A stretch of DNA of 8,489 nt from Chloroflexota bacterium (GTDB taxonomy: Bacteria; Chloroflexota; Limnocylindria; Limnocylindrales; CSP1-4). This document shows, one piece after another, positions 1-4,465 of this stretch. Positions within the stretch are counted from its first letter, which is position 1. Each line of letters begins with the position of its first letter. A program made the translations under genes and the position numbers. Where the stretch lies: positions 1-8,489 of the forward strand of contig JACCQX010000036.1 in assembly GCA_013813905.1 (NCBI GenBank), in the 5' to 3' direction. The notes below the pieces were generated by a model. It saw only the letters and a program-made list of their open reading frames with translations, did not search any database and was not told the DNA's origin.

Positions 1-113
1 GCCTCGTCACCGTCGATACCTCGTACGCGCACGCTGCCCGATACGCTGCGAAGGACGAGTACGCCCTCCTCGCCGATGCGGTGGGTGATCGTCTCCTCGT
101 TAGCCTGCGACAT
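1..113 (-). CDS. DUF4097-like beta-strand-repeat protein, N-terminal fragment
   Basis: An open frame begins at an ATG (113-111) and runs off the left edge of the window after 37 codons. It reads MSQANEETITHRIGEEGVLV and then continues with LRSVSGSVRVRGIDGDE. The alternating hydrophobic pattern with the phrase RSVSGSVRVRG resembles the start of DUF4097/putative-adhesin proteins, which form repetitive beta structures. No signal peptide is seen in the visible part. A GGAGG at 123-127 sits 9 nt upstream of the ATG and supports this start. The start overlaps the last 14 bp of the DUF2089 gene in another frame, so the two are probably translationally coupled. The family call rests on a short fragment. 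The function of such proteins is unknown. Confidence 0.6.
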   Translation of the reverse strand, partial: MSQANEETITHRIGEEGVLVLRSVSGSVRVRGIDGDE

Positions 114-540
114 CGCTCCCGCCCTCCACACCACGGGCACGCAGCGCCGCGGCGGCCTCTTCTGCGCCGATCTCGCGGCGGGCGAGTCGCTCCAGGATCG
201 AGCGTCGCGCCTCAGGGTCGGCTCCGGCGGTCCTTCCCACCGCTGCGCTCGGCTCCTCTGATCCAGCCTCCGCACCGCCCAGGCCGAGGGCTCGCACCAG
301 CGCGTCCACTCGACTCCGTACGGTCGGATAGGAAAGGCCGAGCTCACGCTCCATCTCGCGCAGGTTGCCGCGAGACCTCAGGAAGCTCTCCAGCAGGGAT
401 AGCTGTTCCCGCGAGAGCCGTCCGAACCTTCCCACGCTGAAGTCGCCTTCCAGGGTGGTGCCGCACTCCCCGCAGTGCAGCCGGGTGACGCTCAGCTCGT
501 GCTGGCAGACGGGGCAGGTCGCGATGACGTCATGAGCCAT
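100..540 (-). CDS. DUF2089 family zinc-ribbon/HTH transcriptional regulator
   Basis: This 146-aa protein has an N-terminal zinc ribbon with paired cysteines (CPVC, residues 9-12; CGEC, residues 23-26). It is followed by a helix-turn-helix around residues 42-85 containing RGNLREMERELGLSYPTVR, which is typical of DUF2089. Residues about 88-110 are a low-complexity Ala/Gly/Glu linker. The C-terminus (about 111-135, ILERLARREIGAEEAAAALR) resembles the short helical SHOCT-like motif found in DUF2089/DUF4097 operons. The family is presumed to bind DNA, but its targets are unknown. The ATG at 540 has no convincing Shine-Dalgarno sequence and lies 3 nt after the stop of a possible upstream small ORF, so coupled translation is plausible. 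A promoter at 730-758 probably drives the unit. Confidence 0.88.
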   Translation of the reverse strand: MAHDVIATCPVCQHELSVTRLHCGECGTTLEGDFSVGRFGRLSREQLSLLESFLRSRGNLREMERELGLSYPTVRSRVDALVRALGLGGAEAGSEEPSAAVGRTAGADPEARRSILERLARREIGAEEAAAALRARGVEGGSDVAG

Positions 541-543
541 CGA

Positions 544-681
544 TCAACGCGTCTCGTCGACGCGGCGCCGGCCGCCCTTGGGCGCCGGCTCCGACCAGCG
601 CGGGTGCGTCCGACGCTCGGTCGGACGGCTCTTGCGGCGGAGCGCTGCATGGTCGGGAGTGAGCCAGCGGTGGTCGAACAT
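544..681 (-). CDS. Possible small basic protein or leader peptide (45 aa)
   Basis: This unrecognised short ORF starts with MFDHRWLTPDHAALRRKSRP and ends in GGRRRVDETR. It is strongly basic, with no membrane segment or cysteine. Support comes from context. A GGAGG (691-695) lies 9 nt upstream of the ATG. A promoter TTGACA-N17-CACAAT (730-758) would start transcription near 723, about 40 nt upstream of the ATG. Its TGA is 3 nt before the ATG of the DUF2089 gene, which lacks its own ribosome binding site. It could be a coupled small protein, a leader peptide, or just an untranslated leader containing two strong hairpins (607-627 and 567-589). High GC content makes chance ORFs common, so confidence is low. 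Confidence 0.35.
   Translation of the reverse strand: MFDHRWLTPDHAALRRKSRPTERRTHPRWSEPAPKGGRRRVDETR
567..589. other. GC-rich bulged stem-loop upstream of the DUF2089 start
   Basis: GCCGG (567-571) pairs with CCGGC (585-589) and CGCC (573-576) pairs with GGCG (581-584). There is one bulged base at 572 and a CTTG tetraloop. It is 27 nt upstream of the DUF2089 ATG on the minus strand and could affect initiation there. GC-rich DNA often folds, so the evidence is modest. Confidence 0.3.
607..627. other. Perfect 8-bp stem-loop in the leader region
   Basis: CGTCCGAC (607-614) and GTCGGACG (620-627) pair perfectly around the 5-nt loop GCTCG. It lies in the transcribed region upstream of the DUF2089 gene and inside the possible small ORF. 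No T-run follows on either strand, so it is not a standard intrinsic terminator. Confidence 0.4.
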
Positions 682-729
682 CGTAGGTGGCCTCCATTCG
701 ACGGCCCCGGTGCAGGCCTGTCGAAAGGA

Positions 730-758
730 ATTGTGACCGCGCACCTACATTATGTCAA
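730..758 (-). promoter_or_regulatory. Sigma70-type promoter for the small ORF/DUF2089/DUF4097 unit
   Basis: Read on the minus strand, a perfect -35 TTGACA (758-753) is separated by exactly 17 bp from CACAAT (735-730), a 4/6 match to the -10 consensus. Transcription would start near position 723. This is the only AT-rich patch (about 730-800) in a GC-rich window, as expected for a promoter. Confidence 0.65.
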
Positions 759-777
759 TACCCACCTTGATATAGTG
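748..777. promoter_or_regulatory. Imperfect 30-bp inverted repeat, candidate operator
   Basis: The arms CATTATGTCAA (748-758) and TTGATATAGTG (767-777) are inverted repeats matching at 9 of 11 positions, separated by the 8-bp spacer TACCCACC. The left arm covers the -35 hexamer of the minus-strand promoter, so a bound protein would block or position RNA polymerase. The binder is unknown. The DUF2089 protein (autoregulation) and the neighbouring DtxR-like protein are candidates by position only. Confidence 0.4.
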
Positions 778-797
778 AAACCACGGCTTACTTAGAG

Positions 798-1553
798 TTA
801 CCCAGCCTCGTATAGTCGCGTCACGGCATCCGGTACGTGGTGGAACAGACTGGGATCAGCCCGGCCCGGCAGAACGCGGATGAGCGCGGCGGGGCGGAGG
901 CCCATGGTCGTCCGGCCCCGGGGTCCCTCGAGGCTCACGGAGTCCCGGGACGTCGACGCCTCCACGACCCGCGCCGAGGCACCCGGCGTGAGACCCGCGC
1001 GCTCGAGGTAGACCAGCAGATCGGCGTCCTCCTCGGCCTCCTCCGTGATGCGGTAGATGGTCACCTCTTCCCCCGCCGACACCTCGCTCAGGCGGATGCC
1101 CGGGGGCCGGCTCCTGGCCGCCGCGGCGTCGATGGGATTGCCATGGGGACACGTCGGTGGATCGCCCAGCAGGCGTGCGATGCCGGCTTCCACGCGTGGT
1201 GAGATGGCACTCTGCAGCCGCGCCGCTTCCTCATCCGATTCGGCCCAGCCCAGCCCGACGACACGGGTGAGCAGCCACTCCAGCAGGGCATGGCGGCGGA
1301 AGATCGTGTCGGCCGCGGCGAGGCCGGCGGCGGTCAGCGCCAGGGAGCGCTCGGGTGACACTGACACCAGGCCGTCATGGGCCAGCCGACCCACCATCTC
1401 CGACGCAGCTTGCGTGGTGACACCCAGCTTGCGCGCGAGGGAGGCGGTCATGGCCGGACCACCGCTCCCGGTCATCCAGCGCAGGGCCAGCAGGTAACCC
1501 TGACTCGCCTCGGAGAGCTCCGCTGGTGTCCCGTCATCGCGCCGCCGGTTCAT
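798..1553 (-). CDS. DtxR/MntR-family regulator with FeoA-like C-terminal domain and degenerate metal site
   Basis: This 251-aa protein has an N-terminal winged helix at about residues 14-75 (LARKLGVTTQAASEMVGRLA is the recognition region). A dimerisation/metal domain follows at about 76-145, with RRHALLEWLL and the family motif CPHGNPI (135-141). An SH3-like FeoA domain occupies about 155-232. By alignment to IdeR/DtxR, the ancillary ligands H79 and E83 are kept as H88 and E92. However, M10, H98, C102, E105 and H106 correspond to G19, D107, A111, Q114 and S115, so the primary metal site looks lost. The chosen ATG (1553) fits the family N-terminus; an upstream in-frame ATG at 1625 would add 24 residues unlike the family. 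It is divergent from an iron-type importer, which it may regulate. Family call is firm; metal sensing is uncertain. Confidence 0.87.
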   Translation of the reverse strand: MNRRRDDGTPAELSEASQGYLLALRWMTGSGGPAMTASLARKLGVTTQAASEMVGRLAHDGLVSVSPERSLALTAAGLAAADTIFRRHALLEWLLTRVVGLGWAESDEEAARLQSAISPRVEAGIARLLGDPPTCPHGNPIDAAAARSRPPGIRLSEVSAGEEVTIYRITEEAEEDADLLVYLERAGLTPGASARVVEASTSRDSVSLEGPRGRTTMGLRPAALIRVLPGRADPSLFHHVPDAVTRLYEAG

Positions 1554-1559
1554 GGCGCC

Positions 1560-1565
1560 ATGGTA
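1560..1565 (-). promoter_or_regulatory. Possible -10 element of the DtxR-like gene (leaderless-type start)
   Basis: On the minus strand TACCAT lies 6 nt before the ATG at 1553, and no Shine-Dalgarno sequence is visible. This arrangement fits a leaderless transcript. No good -35 is found at the right distance (TTGAGG at 1583-1578 is only 12 bp away), so this is tentative. Confidence 0.25.
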
Positions 1566-1576
1566 CGACCCGGTCG
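1566..1576. promoter_or_regulatory. Candidate operator, palindrome CGACC-C-GGTCG
   Basis: This perfect 5-bp inverted repeat around a single base lies 13 nt upstream of the DtxR-like start and directly upstream of its possible -10. Its core GACC-N-GGTC recurs at 1657-1665 near the divergent importer start, which suggests a shared regulator site. Confidence 0.4.
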
Positions 1577-1583
1577 CCCTCAA

Positions 1584-1596
1584 GGGTCCCTGACCC
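1584..1596. promoter_or_regulatory. Inverted repeat GGGTC-CCT-GACCC
   Basis: A perfect 5-bp inverted repeat with a 3-bp spacer sits in the divergent regulator/importer intergenic region, about where a -35 for the regulator gene would lie. It may be part of an operator cluster or may be chance in GC-rich DNA. Confidence 0.25.
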
Positions 1597-1612
1597 CCGC
1601 GTGCAAGGCGGC

Positions 1613-1641
1613 TTGACCGAACCATCAGGTGGCGCTACGCT
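1613..1641 (+). promoter_or_regulatory. Promoter of the iron ABC importer operon
   Basis: TTGACC (1613-1618, 5/6 to the -35 consensus) is followed after exactly 17 bp by TACGCT (1636-1641, 3/6 to the -10 consensus, with the important first TA and final T). Transcription would start near 1648, giving a leader of about 40 nt before the ATG at 1690. An inverted repeat surrounds the -10. Confidence 0.5.
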
Positions 1642-1646
1642 GCGCC
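1631..1646. promoter_or_regulatory. Inverted repeat flanking the importer -10 element
   Basis: GGCGC (1631-1635) and GCGCC (1642-1646) are perfect inverted arms placed exactly on both sides of the hexamer TACGCT. The 16-bp unit matches its own reverse complement at 12 positions. A protein bound here would cover the -10, so it is a repressor-site candidate. Unlike the GACC palindrome it is not seen again nearby. Confidence 0.3.
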
Positions 1647-1656
1647 TCGCAAATCT

Positions 1657-1665
1657 GACCTGGTC
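1657..1665. promoter_or_regulatory. Candidate operator, palindrome GACC-T-GGTC
   Basis: This perfect 4-bp inverted repeat around one base lies in the importer leader between the -10 and the ribosome binding site. It shares the extended string GACCNGGTCGC with the copy at 1567-1577, near the divergent regulator start. Weak outer symmetry (CTGA at 1655 and TCAG at 1668-1671) extends it to 17 bp. Confidence 0.4.
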
Positions 1666-1677
1666 GCTCAGGATACG

Positions 1678-1685
1678 AAGGAGGA
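1678..1685 (+). promoter_or_regulatory. Strong ribosome binding site of the substrate-binding protein gene
   Basis: AAGGAGGA ends 4 nt before the ATG at 1690 and is nearly perfectly complementary to the 16S rRNA tail. It fixes this start and is the best Shine-Dalgarno sequence in the window. Confidence 0.8.
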
Positions 1686-1689
1686 AGAC

Positions 1690-2805
1690 ATGGAGCGTGC
1701 CGTATTCGCGACGCGTTGGCGTTCTCACGCGGCTCGAGTCGCATCCGGGATGGTGGCTGCCGCTGTGCTGGCGGCGTGCAATGCCGGGGCGCCGCCCGTC
1801 CTGGCCCCGGGTACCGGCGCGTCGCCTACGGCCTCCTCCGGCGCGGTCACCTCACCGGACGTTTCCAGCACCACGCTGACCGTCTACTCTGGCCGCGAAG
1901 AGGAGCTCGTGGCGCCGCTCATCGAGCGGTTCGAGGCCGAGTCAGGTATCGACATCGAAGCTCGCTATGGCGATACGGCGGAACTGGCCTCGATCATCCT
2001 GGAGGAGGGCGAGGCCGGTGACGTCCGAGCGGACGTCTTCTTTGCCCAGGACGCTGGAGCGCTCGGGGCGGTCGCGGCGGCAGGACTGCTGGCGCCGCTC
2101 GACGCGACGGTGCTCGACCGGGTCGATGCCCGTTTCCGAGACGACGAGGGGCGCTGGGTCGGGGTCAGCGGGCGTGCGCGGGTGCTGGCCTATTCCACGG
2201 AGCGGCTGTCGGAGGACGATCTGCCCGCTTCGATCACCGAGCTGACCGACCCGACCTGGGCCGGCCGCAGCGGCTGGGCGCCCACCAATGCCTCGCTGCA
2301 GGCCTTCGTGACCGCCTTCCGCCAGTTGGAGGGAGAGGACGCTGCGCGGGCGTGGCTGGAGGGCATCGTGGCCAATGACCCGGTGGTCTACCCCAACAAC
2401 ACGGGGGCCGTCGAGGGCGTCGCCGCGGGCGAGGTCGACGTCGCCCTGGTCAACCACTACTACCTGATGCGGCTCCTCGCCGAGAATGGTCCCGAGTACC
2501 CGGTCGCCAACCACTTCCTGCCCGGCGGCGACCTGGGCTCGCTGGTGAACGTGGCCGGCGCCGGCATCCTGGCCGACAGCGAACGGGCCGACGCTGCCGC
2601 GCGGTTCGTCGACTACCTGGTGTCGGAGGACGCTCAAACGTACTTCTCCGAGGAGACCTACGAGTTCCCCCTCCTGGACGGCATCGCCGCCGATCCGCGA
2701 CTCCCCACGCTCGCCGAGATCGAGTCGCCCGAGATCGACCTCAACTCGCTGGCGGACCTCCAGGGCACGGTCGAGCTGATGCGCGAGACAGGAGCCCTGG
2801 ACTAG
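1690..2805 (+). CDS. fbpA: Fe(III) ABC transporter substrate-binding lipoprotein (FbpA/FutA-like)
   Basis: This 371-aa extracytoplasmic protein should capture ferric iron (free or chelated) and deliver it to the permease. The N-terminus is a lipoprotein signal: basic residues, a hydrophobic stretch and the lipobox LAAC with Cys30 as the lipidated residue. A Ser/Thr/Pro/Ala-rich linker follows (about 31-60). The mature fold starts at TLTVYSGREEELVAPLIERF (about 62-81), typical of family 1 binding proteins. The adjacent tyrosines Y257-Y258 in VNHYYLMRL match the iron-binding Tyr pair of FbpA. The His seen early in Haemophilus FbpA (NGQHKE) aligns here to a Glu (SGREEE), as in the YSGR-type members. 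The gene leads the importer operon. Ferric specificity is inferred from the family; another oxyanion or polyamine ligand is less likely. Confidence 0.88.
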   Translation: MERAVFATRWRSHAARVASGMVAAAVLAACNAGAPPVLAPGTGASPTASSGAVTSPDVSSTTLTVYSGREEELVAPLIERFEAESGIDIEARYGDTAELASIILEEGEAGDVRADVFFAQDAGALGAVAAAGLLAPLDATVLDRVDARFRDDEGRWVGVSGRARVLAYSTERLSEDDLPASITELTDPTWAGRSGWAPTNASLQAFVTAFRQLEGEDAARAWLEGIVANDPVVYPNNTGAVEGVAAGEVDVALVNHYYLMRLLAENGPEYPVANHFLPGGDLGSLVNVAGAGILADSERADAAARFVDYLVSEDAQTYFSEETYEFPLLDGIAADPRLPTLAEIESPEIDLNSLADLQGTVELMRETGALD

Positions 2806-2831
2806 CCGTGGACCGGGTCTAGCCGTGGCCC
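2802..2831 (+). repeat. Short direct repeat spanning the binding-protein stop and permease start
   Basis: CTAGCCGTGGACC (2802-2814) and CTAGCCGTGGCCC (2819-2831) match at 12 of 13 positions, 17 bp apart. The first copy holds the TAG stop of the binding-protein gene and the second holds the GTG start of the permease. It looks like a small local duplication. A GTG in the first copy meets a stop after four codons. Confidence 0.6.
2811..2819. promoter_or_regulatory. Third noncoding copy of the GACC-N-GGTC palindrome
   Basis: GACCGGGTC lies wholly inside the 19-bp gap between the binding-protein and permease genes. It has the same core as the sites at 1567-1575 and 1657-1665. A further copy at 2116-2124 is inside coding sequence. 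A role here, such as internal control, is speculative. Confidence 0.25.
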
Positions 2832-4465
2832 AGGACCAGGCACGCGGCGGGCACGTGGCTCTGCCGGCGGTCTTGCGCCGCTTGCCCGTCGCATCGGTCA
2901 GCACAAGGCGGCCGCCACTCCCACTGCTGGCGGCGGTGGCGACCATCGGCGTCCTGGCCATACTGCCTCTGGCCTATCTCGTCATCCGGGCCTTGGGCGC
3001 CGACGAGCGCGCCCTGGAGCTCATCGCGCGGCCCCGCACGCTCGAGCTGCTCACCTCGAGCGTCGCGCTGGCGGCGGGCGTCGGGCTTGGCGCCACAGTG
3101 CTGGGAGTGCCCTTGGCCTGGCTCACGACCCGCACCGATCTGCCCGGCCGTCGCGCCTGGACGGTGCTCACGGTCGCCCCGCTGGCCGTGCCCTCCTACG
3201 TGCTGGCCTTCGCGCTCATCGCCGGCTTGGGTCCGCGCGGCGTGCTGAGTGGCACCCTGCAGTCACTCGGCGTGGAGGGGCTGCCCAGCATCTACGGCTT
3301 GCCGGGCGCCTTGCTGGTCCTCACGCTGGCCACCTATCCCTACGTCCTGCTGACCACGCGAGCGACGCTCATGCGGGCCGATCCCGCCCTGGAAGAAGCT
3401 GCACGATCGCTCGGGGACGGCTTCGGCACGGCCTTTCGCCGGGTGACGCTGCCACTGCTCGCACCGGCCATCGGCACTGGCGCGCTGCTCGCCGCGCTTT
3501 ACGCCATCTCCGACTTCGGGGCTGTGTCCATCCTCCGCTTCGACTCGTTCGCGCGCGCCATCCATGTCCAGTACCGCTCCTCCTTCGATCGTTCGGGGGC
3601 TGCCGCTCTGGCGCTGCTCCTGGTGGCGGCGGCCTTCGCCCTCGTGTGGGCGGAGGCACGAGTCAGGCGACGCGCCGCCCTGCGAGTGCCGCATGGCGCA
3701 CGCCGCGCCGCGCGCGTGGTTCCGCTGGGGCGCTGGCGCTGGGCCGCGCTGGCCTTCTGCGGGACGGTCACCGGCCTGTCCCTGGTCCTGCCGGCAGGCA
3801 CCATCGCCTACTGGCTGGTGCGCGGTCTGGCGCAGGGCGAGCCGCTGCGCTTGGTGGCGGACCCCATCGGCGATTCACTCGTGGCGGCTGGGGCGGCGGC
3901 GCTGGTGGCGGGGATCCTCGCCCTGCCCGTAGCCTTTCTGGTGGTTCGCTATCCCGGCCGCTTGGCTTCGATGGCGGAGCGCCTTCTCTACGGCGCCTAT
4001 GCCGTGCCCGGCATCGCGCTCGCCCTGGCGCTCGTCTTCTTCAGCCTCAATGTGGTGCCCTTCTTGTACCAGACGCTGACCCTGCTGGTGCTGGCCTACG
4101 CGGTGCGCTTCCTGCCCCAGGCCGCCGGCACCACGCGCAGCGCGCTCATGTTGATCGGGCCGCACGTCCCGGAAGCGGCTCGTTCTCTGGGCCGCTCACC
4201 TTGGGAGGTGCTGCGTACCATCACCCTGCCGCTGTTGCGGCCTGGCCTGTTGGCCGGAGCGGCTCTCGTATTCCTCAGCACGATCAAGGAGCTGCCCCTG
4301 ACGCTGCTCGTGGCACCTACCGGCTTCGGCACGCTGGCCACCCAGGTGTGGGGTGCTGCCAATGGTGGCTTCTTCGCGCGGGCGGCGGCACCAGCGGCGG
4401 TGCTGATGCTCATCTCGCTGGCCTCCGTGGCGCTCCTGCTGCGCGACGGGGAGCACTCTCCGTGA
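2825..4465 (+). CDS. fbpB: Fe(III) ABC transporter permease, fused two-domain (FbpB-like)
   Basis: This 546-aa polytopic membrane protein forms the iron channel and carries two binding-protein-dependent permease domains in one chain, as in FbpB/SfuB. TM1 is at about residues 34-57. The first EAA loop, which contacts the ATPase, is EEAARSLGDG (residues 190-199). A basic linker (about 277-305, rich in Arg) separates the halves. The second EAA loop is PEAARSLGRS (449-458), followed by WEVLRTITLPLLRPG. The last helix ends at LLLR near the C-terminus. About 12 helices are expected in total. The GTG at 2825 has no clear Shine-Dalgarno sequence and lies 19 nt after the binding-protein stop; a GTG ten codons later is an alternative start. 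The stop overlaps the ATPase start by 4 bp (GTGA). Confidence 0.9.
   Translation: MAQDQARGGHVALPAVLRRLPVASVSTRRPPLPLLAAVATIGVLAILPLAYLVIRALGADERALELIARPRTLELLTSSVALAAGVGLGATVLGVPLAWLTTRTDLPGRRAWTVLTVAPLAVPSYVLAFALIAGLGPRGVLSGTLQSLGVEGLPSIYGLPGALLVLTLATYPYVLLTTRATLMRADPALEEAARSLGDGFGTAFRRVTLPLLAPAIGTGALLAALYAISDFGAVSILRFDSFARAIHVQYRSSFDRSGAAALALLLVAAAFALVWAEARVRRRAALRVPHGARRAARVVPLGRWRWAALAFCGTVTGLSLVLPAGTIAYWLVRGLAQGEPLRLVADPIGDSLVAAGAAALVAGILALPVAFLVVRYPGRLASMAERLLYGAYAVPGIALALALVFFSLNVVPFLYQTLTLLVLAYAVRFLPQAAGTTRSALMLIGPHVPEAARSLGRSPWEVLRTITLPLLRPGLLAGAALVFLSTIKELPLTLLVAPTGFGTLATQVWGAANGGFFARAAAPAAVLMLISLASVALLLRDGEHSP

Noticed and set aside
682..744. Extension of the small minus-strand ORF to an ATG at 744
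   Set aside because: That start lies upstream of the predicted transcription start (about 723) and overlaps the promoter; the ATG at 681 with GGAGG is better.
734..800. Intrinsic terminator after the DtxR-like gene
   Set aside because: The inverted repeat at 748-777 is AT-rich with mismatches and an 8-bp spacer, has no T-run after it, and overlaps a promoter; an operator fits better.
1554..1689. Classical IdeR/DtxR box in the divergent region
   Set aside because: No sequence close to TTAGGTTAGCCTAACCTAA is present; only GC-rich palindromes are seen.
1942..2961. 339-codon minus-strand ORF opposite the binding-protein gene
   Set aside because: It is antisense to a well-identified lipoprotein gene, has no family features, and crosses the intergenic gap.
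3646..4461. Upstream extension of the ATPase frame to an ATG at 3646 (692 aa)
   Set aside because: The extra 272 codons overlap the permease in another frame and have no domain. The GTG at 4462 has a ribosome binding site and the family's normal N-terminus.
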